NCBI RefSeq assembly: GCF_007747215.1
Contig: NZ_CP036273.1
Coordinates: forward strand, 4,014,322 to 4,078,321
DNA: 64,000 bases
Direction of reading: 5' to 3'
Origin: Urbifossiella limnaea
Lineage (GTDB): Bacteria; Planctomycetota; Planctomycetia; Gemmatales; Gemmataceae
Shown: positions 1-7,711 of the stretch, piece after piece
Layout of the letters: each line of letters begins with the position of its first letter
Numbering within the stretch: the stretch's first letter is position 1
Position numbers and translations under genes: made by a program
The notes under the pieces: generated by a model
What the model was told of the DNA's origin: nothing
What the model saw: only the letters and a program-made list of their open reading frames with translations
Database searches by the model: none

Positions 1-41
1 ACCGAACCCGTCTCTCCACACGTCGAACACGGAGGGTTCAG

Positions 42-263
42 ATGTCCGCGAGCGTCCATCCCGTGCTCAACCGCGACCGCGACGAAGTCCGCGTGCCGGC
101 GCCCTACGGCGCCACCCTGCTCTCCTACCTCGGCCGCAAGGGGCTCCGAGGCCACATCCACACGGACACCGTCGGCGACGTCATCGTCCTCGATGGTGAG
201 CCCGACATGGGCCGCGTCCGGATGTACCTCGACGACTGGGAACGTGCCGCCACGTCCGCCTGA
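42..263 (+). CDS. small conserved-looking hypothetical protein (73 aa)
   Basis: A 73-residue soluble protein with no signal peptide or membrane segment. I do not recognise a family. It is mixed charged, with a central GHIHTDTVGDVIVLDGEPD stretch that looks like a small beta-rich fold. The ATG is preceded by a strong GGAGG ribosome-binding site seven bases upstream, the best reason to call it real. It converges on the thioesterase gene, and an imperfect hairpin lies between the two stop codons. The upstream gene is outside the window, so operon membership cannot be judged. Confidence 0.7.
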   Translation: MSASVHPVLNRDRDEVRVPAPYGATLLSYLGRKGLRGHIHTDTVGDVIVLDGEPDMGRVRMYLDDWERAATSA

Positions 264-273
264 GTCGACGACC

Positions 274-305
274 GAGCCCGCCCGGCCTAACCGGCGGGTG
301 GGCTC
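274..305. terminator. imperfect GC-rich hairpin between convergent genes
   Basis: GAGCCC pairs with GGGCTC, and an inner GC-rich stem closes a short loop. The hairpin covers the stop codon of the leftward thioesterase and lies just after the stop of the rightward small protein, so it could end both transcripts. There is no clear T-tract. Confidence 0.45.
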
Positions 306-751
306 GTTTCCGTCGGGAACAGCGGGATCGGCCTGCGGTCAGGCGTGGACATGTCCACGCCGACGAACACCGCCTCGGCTTCCGTCACCGAGATCGTCTC
401 GGCGCCGCGCTCGGCCAGCACGTCCACGTGAACCGTGACCGACGTGCGGCCGAATTTCACCACCGACACGTTGAGCGACACCACATCGCCGACCAGCACC
501 GGCTTCTTGAACTCAACCCGGTTCAGGGCCACCGTCACGAACGCGGCGCGGGGCGTGCCGCCGTTCAACTGCACGGCGCGACGGGCGCCGATGGCCCCGG
601 CCATGTCGATGTGGCTGAGGATGACGCCGCCGAAGACGGTGTTGTAGACCGGGTACTGACTGCCGTCGGGGAGCGTGGCGACTCCCGGCAGCGGGTTCGC
701 GTCCTGCGGCATCATCACCACCTTCACGGCGGTGTACGGCTCGGTCGCCAC
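287..751 (-). CDS. acyl-CoA thioesterase, hotdog fold (YciA/BACH-like)
   Basis: 154 aa from a GTG start. Family members hydrolyse acyl-CoA thioesters in the cytoplasm. What is seen: the NTVFGGVILSHIDMAGAIGA segment (about residues 37-56), where the family usually has G-G-x-[IL]-[ML]-x-x-[MI]-D followed by the long hotdog helix; then VTVALNRVEFKKPVLVGDVV and a parallel beta tail, all typical of YciA-like single-hotdog enzymes of about 130-160 aa. The GTG at 751 has GGGGAG seven bases upstream; an in-frame ATG pair begins 12 codons later. It is the last gene of a leftward group behind LptF/G. Substrate length cannot be told from sequence. Confidence 0.85.
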   Translation of the reverse strand: MATEPYTAVKVVMMPQDANPLPGVATLPDGSQYPVYNTVFGGVILSHIDMAGAIGARRAVQLNGGTPRAAFVTVALNRVEFKKPVLVGDVVSLNVSVVKFGRTSVTVHVDVLAERGAETISVTEAEAVFVGVDMSTPDRRPIPLFPTETSPPAG

Positions 752-795
752 GGCGGAGCTCCCCGGAGTGCACCGCCGCGGGCGGCGGCGGCGGG

Positions 796-1929
796 CTAGG
801 TGTGGACGGAGTCGAAGGCCACGACCGTGATCGGCCCGAACAACAGGACCGGCAGCCATGCCGAGAGCGGTGGGGCGACGTACCCCTGGTCGCCGAGGTA
901 CTTGCTGCCGAGCAGGCACAGGTAGAACCACACGCTGAACGCCAGGCAGACGCCCGTGCTGATGAACACGTGCCGGTTGGGGTTCTGAAGCACCACCGCC
1001 AGCCCGAGCAGCACCAGTAACGCACCCGTGATCGGCCGCGTCACGCGGGTGTGGAAGAGCACCGCCACCCGGGCCTGCCGCCGCGGCTCGTTCCGCGACA
1101 GCAGCTCCCGCAGCTTGCCGACCGGGGCGTACAGGTACCACCCGGCCCCCCGGCTCATCATGTCGTAGTCCACGTCCTGAGTCGTCAGGAAGTACTGGCC
1201 GATCTCCACCTGCCGGAGGTTCGGCGGCAGCGGCTCGCGCGGCGGGTTCTCCTTCGTCTCCTTCTCGCCGAGCCGCAGCCACCACCCGCCGCCCGGCGGC
1301 ACGCCGCCGGCGACGGGCCCGTCGGACCCCGGCGGGAAGTAGATCGCCTCGTCGGCCGTGACGTGGAACATCGGGTACGGCGGGTTCTCCGGGAAGGTGG
1401 CGTAGAACTTGATGACCCGCCGCTCCTTCCGCACGCCGGCCAGGCCCTCCACCTGCACGCCGCTCGGGTCGTAGGCCCCGGCCAGCACCTGCGCCTTCAC
1501 GCCCTCGGGGTCGTCCTTGGCGATCAACAACTGCCCGGCGATCCGCGGCAGAATGAACTCCTGGTTCAACGGCCCGAACGACAGCGTCACGGCCGAGCCG
1601 ATCAGGATCGGGCGGATGACGCGGCGCGTCGGGATGCCGGCCGATAACTGCGGCAGCAACTCGTTGTTACGCTGCATCCACGAGACGGTAAACGCCGCCG
1701 CCATCAAGGCCGCGGGCTCGGCCAGGCGGTCGAAGATGAGCGCGATCTGGTACGAGTAGTAGCCGACGACGTGCCGGATGACGCCGGCCGCGCCGCCGCC
1801 GGCCCGGCCGAACGAGTCGATGTTCGTGAACAGGTCGATGATGACGTACAGGCTCAGCAGGCTGCTGAGGACGATGGCGTAGGAGCGGAAGTAGTTCCAC
1901 AGAACCATGCGGTCGAGGGTGGTGGTCAC
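796..1929 (-). CDS. LptF/LptG family permease (YjgP/YjgQ)
   Basis: 377 aa inner-membrane protein. Family role: membrane half of the LptBFG ABC transporter that extracts lipopolysaccharide for the Lpt bridge. The topology fits: three hydrophobic segments within the first 130 residues, a long polar periplasmic part (about 130-285), then three C-terminal segments. The family signature region around FTVSWMQRNNELLPQLSAGI and NQEFILPRIA is present. The GTG start overlaps the stop of the phosphatase gene by four bases (GTGA), so the two are probably translationally coupled. Only one such permease is in the window, and F versus G cannot be decided. Confidence 0.88.
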   Translation of the reverse strand: MTTTLDRMVLWNYFRSYAIVLSSLLSLYVIIDLFTNIDSFGRAGGGAAGVIRHVVGYYSYQIALIFDRLAEPAALMAAAFTVSWMQRNNELLPQLSAGIPTRRVIRPILIGSAVTLSFGPLNQEFILPRIAGQLLIAKDDPEGVKAQVLAGAYDPSGVQVEGLAGVRKERRVIKFYATFPENPPYPMFHVTADEAIYFPPGSDGPVAGGVPPGGGWWLRLGEKETKENPPREPLPPNLRQVEIGQYFLTTQDVDYDMMSRGAGWYLYAPVGKLRELLSRNEPRRQARVAVLFHTRVTRPITGALLVLLGLAVVLQNPNRHVFISTGVCLAFSVWFYLCLLGSKYLGDQGYVAPPLSAWLPVLLFGPITVVAFDSVHT

Positions 1930-2543
1930 TTCGGTCCCCCGCCCGGCCGCCGCGGCGCGTAGTGCTTCACGAACTGGATGATGAAGTCGTCGGCCTCGCT
2001 GGCCATGGCGTACCCGTAGCCGTTGTCGCGCAGTTCGCGGAGGGCGTCGCCGGTGCTCCAGCCCTCGTACTCCATCCGGTAGATCGCCGTGAGCCGGCCG
2101 GTGCGGTGGAGGCCGGCCTTGCAGTGGATCAGGATCGGGTACGAGGCGGGGTCGTCGAGCAGTTTCAGGTAGTCGGTGACGACTGCCGGCTGCTTCGTCA
2201 CGTCGTTCGGCTGCGGCAGCACATCCGGCGTCATCAGCACGTAGCGGACGCCGAGTTGCTTGCAGAGGTCGCTTTCGAGCACCGCCGGCCGACCGAGCCA
2301 CGACTCCGGCATGTGCGGGTCGGGGTTCTCGTGCTGGAGGTTCAGCACGGTCTTGATGCCGTACCGCTCGATCGTCTCGCGGAAGCCGCCGGCGGTCATC
2401 TGGCCGGAGCGGTAGAAGCGGCCGGGGGTCACCTCGCGGAACCGCTTGGCGTGGGCGTAGTTGGCGCGGAAAAGCGCCACCGGCGGCACCGCGACGAGCG
2501 CGACGACGACGAGCGAAAGTACCCAACGCCCCCAGCCCGGCAT
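1926..2543 (-). CDS. membrane-anchored tyrosine/dual-specificity phosphatase-like protein
   Basis: 205 aa. An N-terminal hydrophobic helix (about residues 7-25) is followed by a compact phosphatase domain with the P-loop HCKAGLHRTG (140-149), that is Cys141 and Arg147 of the CX5R signature. The GRFYRSGQM and TVLNLQHENPDPHMPES segments are typical of the DSP/PTP-like family that includes plant and bacterial SIW14-type proteins. Known family members remove phosphate from phosphotyrosine or inositol phosphates; the substrate here is unknown. The anchor plus coupling to the LptF/G gene suggests an envelope role, which is inference. Divergent from the SGNH gene across 164 bp. Confidence 0.85.
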   Translation of the reverse strand: MPGWGRWVLSLVVVALVAVPPVALFRANYAHAKRFREVTPGRFYRSGQMTAGGFRETIERYGIKTVLNLQHENPDPHMPESWLGRPAVLESDLCKQLGVRYVLMTPDVLPQPNDVTKQPAVVTDYLKLLDDPASYPILIHCKAGLHRTGRLTAIYRMEYEGWSTGDALRELRDNGYGYAMASEADDFIIQFVKHYAPRRPGGGPK

Positions 2544-2707
2544 CCGCGGCCCCCCGTTCCCACCCGCATTCTTCGGCCGATCGCAGCCGCCGGAATACCC
2601 CCAGAGGGCGGGCGGTGTCAACTTCGACCCGCGGCCGCCGGCGCCACCTTCCCCCCGCGGTGCGGCCGGCGTAACCTGAACGTATCCCCTGCGCCGCGAG
2701 GTCCGCC

Positions 2708-3613
2708 GTGGTTCTCCCCCCTGCCCTGCTCGCCGCCGCGCTGCTCGCGCCGGCCCAGCCCGCCGCCCCGCCCCGCCCCGAACTCCGTGACGGCGACCGC
2801 GTCGTGTGGCTCGGCAACACGCTCGTCGAGCGCGAGCAGCGGTACGGCTACTGGGAGACGGCACTTTACGCGGCCAACCCCGGCAAGCGGTTCACCGTCC
2901 GCAACCTCGGGTGGAGCGGCGACACCGTGTTCGGCGAGGCCCGCGCCGCCTTCGACCCGCCCGCCAAGGGCTTTGAGCGGATGGTGAACCTGACGCTCGA
3001 ACTGAAACCGACGACGGTGTGGGTCGCGTTCGGGGCGAACGAGTCGTTCGAGGGCGCGGCCGGACTGCCGCGGTTCGAGCAGGGGTTGAACAAGCTCTTG
3101 GACTCAATCCGCCCCGCGAACGCGCGGGTGGTGTTGTTCACGCCGGCGCCGGTGCAGGCGTTCCCCAAGATGCTCAGCGCCGAGGCCCGCGACGCCCGTA
3201 TGAAGGATCTGGCGCTCTACGCCGAATCGGTGAAGAAGGTCGCTGCCGCGCGCGGGCTCGCCCTCGTGGACCTGTTCACAGCTCTGCAACCGACCTTCTC
3301 ACAGACCACGTTCACCGAGAACGGCGTCCACCCGACCGCCGACGGCTTCCGCGACACGGCGGCGGGCTTCCTGACCGCGGTCGGCGGCGCACCTCGGACG
3401 CTGGAGTGGAAGCAGCTCGACGCCCTGCGGATCGCCGTGGTGGCGAAGAACGAGCTGTTCTTCCACCGCTGGCGGCCGCAGAACGAGACGTACCTGTTCG
3501 GCTTCCGCAAGCACGAGCAGGGGAAGAACGCCAAGGAAATCGCCGAGTTCGACCCGCTGGTCGCCACCGCCGAGACGGCCGTCGAGGCCGCCCGCGCCGC
3601 CCTCCAAAAGTAA
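2708..3613 (+). CDS. secreted SGNH/GDSL-like protein with altered active-site block
   Basis: 301 aa with a signal peptide (about 1-18) from a GTG start with GAGGT upstream. The fold signals are block II (LGWSGDT), block III (FGANESF) and a late NGVHPTADGF where SGNH hydrolases carry DxxH. Block I, normally GDSL, reads LGNTLVER, so the usual nucleophile serine is absent, and the Asp of DxxH is an Asn. A C-terminal extension (about 230-301) has no recognised domain. The gene lies 19 bp ahead of the PVC dehydrogenase gene, a pairing I associate with planctomycete sugar or sulfatase loci. Enzymatic activity is uncertain. Confidence 0.82.
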   Translation: MVLPPALLAAALLAPAQPAAPPRPELRDGDRVVWLGNTLVEREQRYGYWETALYAANPGKRFTVRNLGWSGDTVFGEARAAFDPPAKGFERMVNLTLELKPTTVWVAFGANESFEGAAGLPRFEQGLNKLLDSIRPANARVVLFTPAPVQAFPKMLSAEARDARMKDLALYAESVKKVAAARGLALVDLFTALQPTFSQTTFTENGVHPTADGFRDTAAGFLTAVGGAPRTLEWKQLDALRIAVVAKNELFFHRWRPQNETYLFGFRKHEQGKNAKEIAEFDPLVATAETAVEAARAALQK

Positions 3614-3632
3614 CCCCTCAATCGGACGCCAT

Positions 3633-6600
3633 ATGCCCCGCTTCCTCCCCGCGGCGCTGCTGCTCCTGTGGCCGTCGGCCGCGTTCGCCCAGCAGAACGC
3701 CAAGATCCCCGACCCCGACCCGGAGGTCGAGCGCCGCTCGTTCCAGGTGGCCGAGGGGTTCGAGGTGTCGCTGTACGCGGCCGACCCGCTCCTGAACAAG
3801 CCGATCCAGATCAACTTCGACGCGAAGGGCCGGCTGTGGGTGGCGTCGAGCGCGACGTACCCGCAGATCAAGCCCGGCGAGGCGGCCAACGACCGGATCA
3901 TCGTCCTCGAAGACACCGACCGTGACGGCAAGGCCGACAAGACCACCGTCTTCGCCGACGGCCTCCTCATTCCCACCGGACTGGTGCCGGGTGACGGTGG
4001 CGTCTACGTCGCCAACAGCACCGAGCTGGTTCACCTGTCGGCGTCGCAGCCCGGGGGGAAGGCCGACCGCCGCAAGGTGCTCCTCAGCGGCTTCGGCACC
4101 GAGGACACGCACCACATCATTCACACGTTCCGCTGGGGGCCGGACAGCCGGCTGTACTTCAACCAGTCGATCTACATCCACAGCCACATCGAGACGCCGC
4201 ACGGCGTCCGCCGGCTGAACGCGGGCGGGATCTGGCGCTACGAACCGGGCACCAGCCAGCTCGACGTGTTCGCCCGCGGCTGGGTCAACACCTGGGGCCA
4301 CGCCTTCGACCGCGCCGGCCAGTCGTTCGTGACCGACGGCGCCGGCGGCGAGGGGATCAACTACCTGGTCGTCGGCGGGTACTATCTCACGTCGCAGGGC
4401 CAACACGTCGCGCGAATCCTGCAAGGGCTGAACCCCGGCTCGCCGAAGTTCTGCGGCCTCGAAATCGTCAGCGGCCGGCACCTCCCGCCGGAGTGGCAGG
4501 GCGACCTGATTACCAGCGACTTCCGCGGCCACCGCGTGTGCCGGTTCAAGCTCCAGGACGACGGGAGCAGCTACGCCAGCCGCGAGCAGGAACCGCTGAT
4601 CCGGAGCAGTCACCCGGCGTTCCGGCCGATCGACGCGAAGATGGGGCCGGACGGGGCGCTGTACATCGCCGACTGGTACAACCCGATCATCCAGCACGGC
4701 GAGGTCGATTTCCGCGACCCGCGCCGCGACAAGACGCACGGCCGCATCTGGCGCGTGACCGCGAAGAACCGCCCGCTCGCCCCGTGGCCGAAGCTGGAGG
4801 GGGCGAGCGTAGCCGAGCTGCTGGAGGCACTCAAAGCACCCGAGGACTTCACCCGCCAGATGGCGAAGCGCGTCCTCGTGGAGCGCGGCACGGCGTCGGT
4901 GAAGCCCGAGTTGCAGAAGTGGGTCTCGGCGCTGCCCTCAGACGCGGACGCGGCCCGACTCGAGGCCCTCTGGGTTTCGCAAGGACTGAACGACACCGAC
5001 TCCGAGTTGCTGAGCAAGCTTCAGAAGTCGGCTGACTTCCGCACCCGTGCCGCGGCCGTCCGCGTGCTGTCGCAGGTCGCGCCCGGCGCGACCGGGCAAT
5101 TCGCTGCGGCCGTCGCCGATGATCACCCGCGCGTGCGGCTCGAAGCCGTCCGCGGGCTCGTCGGCGCGAAGTCGGCATCCGCCGCCGAGATCGCCCTTCG
5201 CGTTCTCGACAAGCCGATGGACCGGACGCTGGACTACGCCCTGTGGCTGACGACGCGTGAACTCGAACCCCAGTGGATGCCCGAGTTCCGAGCCGGCAAG
5301 TTGACGTTCGGCGGCGACCCGAAGAAGCTGGCGTTCGCGCTCAACGCCGTCGGCACCGCTGACGCCGTGAAGCCGGTGTTGGCGCTGATCGAGGGGAAGA
5401 CCGTCCCCGCCGCCAACCGGCACGGCCTGTGGATGCTGCTCGCCCGCGTTGGCGGCCCCGACGAGTTGGTGAAAGTGCTGAACTTCGCCGACAAGGTGGA
5501 GAACGTGTCTCCAACCCAGCGCGTCGAGCTGGTCGCCGCTGTGGAGGACGCCATCCGCACCCGGCGCGTCCCTAAGCCGCGCGATGAGGTGAACCTGTTC
5601 CACCTCATCGACGAAATTAGCAACGGCACGAATCCCGAGTCCCGCGCCGCGGCCCGGTCCGCGTGCCGCATCCTGGCGCTGTGGAAGGAGCAGAACACCC
5701 GCCCGGGGATCGAGAGCATCGCCAAGCGCGAGACGCCCGTGGCGACGGCCGACCGGGCCGCGGCGATGGAGGCCGTTGCGCTCTACGGCGACCCGCGGGC
5801 GAAGACGTTTTTGGCCTCCCTCGCCGACACCGGCAAGGGCGACGCCCGGCGGCTGGCGATCGTGTCGCTGGCGTCGCTCGACCTGCCCGCCGCTGCGGGC
5901 AAGGCAGCGGCTTTCCTGCCGACCGCCGAGGCGAAGGACGACTTGCTGGAGGTGTACGGCGCCTTCCTGAACCGCAAGGGCGGCGCGCCCGTGCTGGCGA
6001 AGGCTCTCGCCGCCGCGAAGTTGCCGCCCGACGTGGCCAAGCTCGGCCTCCGCGCCGTCCGCTCCGCCGTCGGCGCCGACGGTGCCGCGCTCACGGACGC
6101 CCTCACGAAGGCCGGCGACCTGACCGCCGCCCGCAAGGAGCCCACCCCCGACGACATCCGCGCCCGCGTCGCCGACCTGGCGGCGATCGGCGACGCCTCC
6201 CGTGGCGAGGCGATCTTCCGCCGCCGCGAGATGCAGTGCTTCGCGTGCCACGCCGTCGGCGGCGCCGGCGGCCGCGTCGGTCCGGACCTGTCGAGCATCG
6301 GCGCGAGCGCCCCGGCGGACTACCTCGTCGAGTCGCTGCTCCTGCCGAGCAAGGCGATCAAGGAGGGCTTCCACGCCGAGCGCGTCGTCACCGCCGACGA
6401 AAAGGTCCGCGTCGGCGTCGTGGTCCGCGAGGCGAACGGGATGCTGGTGCTGCGCGACGAGAAGGACCAGGAAATCGCGGTGCCGACGCGCGACATCACC
6501 GAGCGCGGCAAGACGACGAAGTCGATGATGCCCGAGGGTCTGATCGACCCGCTGACGCGGCAGGAGGTCGCCGACCTGGCGCGGTTCCTGAGCGAGCTCG

Positions 6601-7079
6601 GCAAGGTCGGCCCGTACGCGGCGAACCCGGCCCGCGTGGTGCGGCGATGGGAGATCATCGAGGGGACGCCCGAGAACATGAACCTGGCGCGCCGCACCCG
6701 GCTCGCTGCGGCCGCGGAGGCGGGCACGCCCTTCGCCTGGACGCCGATGTACTCGAAGGTGAGCGGCGTGCTGCCGGCCTCCGAGCTGCCGCGGCTCGTG
6801 GTGTGGAACGGCAACGACCCGCTGGCCGTGGCCCGCTTCCAGCTCGACGTGACGACCGCCGGCAAGGTCGGTCTGCGGTTCAACAGCGTCGCCGGGTTGC
6901 AGGTGTTCGTGAACGGCCGCGCCGCCGAGCCCGCCGCCGAAACCGTGCTCGACCTGCCGGCCGGCGTACAGACGGTTACCGTCGTGATCGACCGCGCGAA
7001 GCGGGCCGACGACCTGCGCGTCGAGCTGACCGACGTGCCCGGCTCGCCGGCGCGGGCGGCCGTGGTTGGCGGGAAGTGA
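3633..7079 (+). CDS. PVC-type dehydrogenase with HEAT-like region and c-type haem domain
   Basis: 1148 aa with a signal peptide (1-19). Domain order: a beta-propeller resembling soluble glucose/sorbosone dehydrogenase (about 30-370; TIGR02604-like), an alpha-helical HEAT-like stretch (about 390-840), a cytochrome-c module with CFACH at 869-873 (TIGR02603-like planctomycete haem-binding domain), and a C-terminal beta domain (about 1000-1148). CxxCH covalently binds haem; a distal Met is plausible in the following region. The likely role is periplasmic oxidation of a sugar or similar with electrons passed to haem; the substrate is unknown. It is cotranscribed with the SGNH gene upstream and overlaps the CbiM-like gene downstream. 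Such giant fusions are characteristic of Planctomycetes and Verrucomicrobia. Confidence 0.92.
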   Translation: MPRFLPAALLLLWPSAAFAQQNAKIPDPDPEVERRSFQVAEGFEVSLYAADPLLNKPIQINFDAKGRLWVASSATYPQIKPGEAANDRIIVLEDTDRDGKADKTTVFADGLLIPTGLVPGDGGVYVANSTELVHLSASQPGGKADRRKVLLSGFGTEDTHHIIHTFRWGPDSRLYFNQSIYIHSHIETPHGVRRLNAGGIWRYEPGTSQLDVFARGWVNTWGHAFDRAGQSFVTDGAGGEGINYLVVGGYYLTSQGQHVARILQGLNPGSPKFCGLEIVSGRHLPPEWQGDLITSDFRGHRVCRFKLQDDGSSYASREQEPLIRSSHPAFRPIDAKMGPDGALYIADWYNPIIQHGEVDFRDPRRDKTHGRIWRVTAKNRPLAPWPKLEGASVAELLEALKAPEDFTRQMAKRVLVERGTASVKPELQKWVSALPSDADAARLEALWVSQGLNDTDSELLSKLQKSADFRTRAAAVRVLSQVAPGATGQFAAAVADDHPRVRLEAVRGLVGAKSASAAEIALRVLDKPMDRTLDYALWLTTRELEPQWMPEFRAGKLTFGGDPKKLAFALNAVGTADAVKPVLALIEGKTVPAANRHGLWMLLARVGGPDELVKVLNFADKVENVSPTQRVELVAAVEDAIRTRRVPKPRDEVNLFHLIDEISNGTNPESRAAARSACRILALWKEQNTRPGIESIAKRETPVATADRAAAMEAVALYGDPRAKTFLASLADTGKGDARRLAIVSLASLDLPAAAGKAAAFLPTAEAKDDLLEVYGAFLNRKGGAPVLAKALAAAKLPPDVAKLGLRAVRSAVGADGAALTDALTKAGDLTAARKEPTPDDIRARVADLAAIGDASRGEAIFRRREMQCFACHAVGGAGGRVGPDLSSIGASAPADYLVESLLLPSKAIKEGFHAERVVTADEKVRVGVVVREANGMLVLRDEKDQEIAVPTRDITERGKTTKSMMPEGLIDPLTRQEVADLARFLSELGKVGPYAANPARVVRRWEIIEGTPENMNLARRTRLAAAAEAGTPFAWTPMYSKVSGVLPASELPRLVVWNGNDPLAVARFQLDVTTAGKVGLRFNSVAGLQVFVNGRAAEPAAETVLDLPAGVQTVTVVIDRAKRADDLRVELTDVPGSPARAAVVGGK

Positions 7080-7705
7080 GTGACGTGCCGCTGTCGCTGT
7101 TCGCCGTCCACCTGTCCGGCGGCGTCGTCGCCGGGCCGTGGGCGGTCGGCGGGTTCGTCGGGGCGGCGGCGCTGTTGGCCGCGGCTTGCTGGCGACTCCC
7201 GGAGCGCGACATCCCCCGCGTCGGCGTCCTGTCCGCGGCGTTCTTCGTCGCCTCCAGCATCTCGCTACCGCTCGGAGGCCTGACGAGCGTCCACCCCATC
7301 CTGAACGGCCTCGTCGGCGCCTGCCTCGGCCGGCGGGCGCCACTGGCGATCGCCGTCGGCCTGACGCTCCACCTGTTCCTGCTGGCGCACGGCGGCCTCG
7401 ACTCGCTCGGGCTGAACGTGTGCATCATGGCGCTGCCCGCCCTCGGCGTCGCGGCCGTGCATCCCGCGCTGCGGCGCCTCGGCCTGCGCGCATTCACGCG
7501 TGGCACGCTGCTGGGCGGCGGCGCGGTCGCGGGTGCTGCGATCCTGAACTTCCTGGTGCTGCTCCTGGGCGGGATCGAGGACTGGCCGACGCTGGCGCGG
7601 CTGGTGCTGTTGGCACACGTCCCCGTCATGCTGATCGAGGGGTTTCTGGTCGGCGTGATGGTGAGCTACGTCGAGAAGGTGAAGCCGGACCTGCTGGCGA
7701 GTTGA
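7076..7705 (+). CDS. CbiM-like membrane protein (ECF cobalt/nickel transporter S component family)
   Basis: 209 aa with six or so hydrophobic segments. The motif AVHLSGGVVAGPWAVGG near the N-terminus and HPILNGLVGACLG further on resemble CbiM/NikM, which bind Co2+ or Ni2+ with an N-terminal Met-His. Here the His is not at position 2, because at least six residues precede it from either possible GTG start (7076, overlapping the dehydrogenase stop as GTGA, or 7085). No CbiN, CbiQ or CbiO gene is adjacent. It could be a metal transporter component working with remote partners, or a divergent membrane protein tied to the haem dehydrogenase. Confidence 0.7.
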   Translation: MSDVPLSLFAVHLSGGVVAGPWAVGGFVGAAALLAAACWRLPERDIPRVGVLSAAFFVASSISLPLGGLTSVHPILNGLVGACLGRRAPLAIAVGLTLHLFLLAHGGLDSLGLNVCIMALPALGVAAVHPALRRLGLRAFTRGTLLGGGAVAGAAILNFLVLLLGGIEDWPTLARLVLLAHVPVMLIEGFLVGVMVSYVEKVKPDLLAS

Positions 7706-7711
7706 GGGCGG

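Noticed and set aside
4938-7343. Long open frame on the minus strand (about 800 codons) opposite the PVC dehydrogenase
   Set aside because: It mirrors the high-GC third-position bias of the real gene, has low-complexity Arg/Gly/His composition, no ribosome-binding site and no domain. It is a shadow frame.
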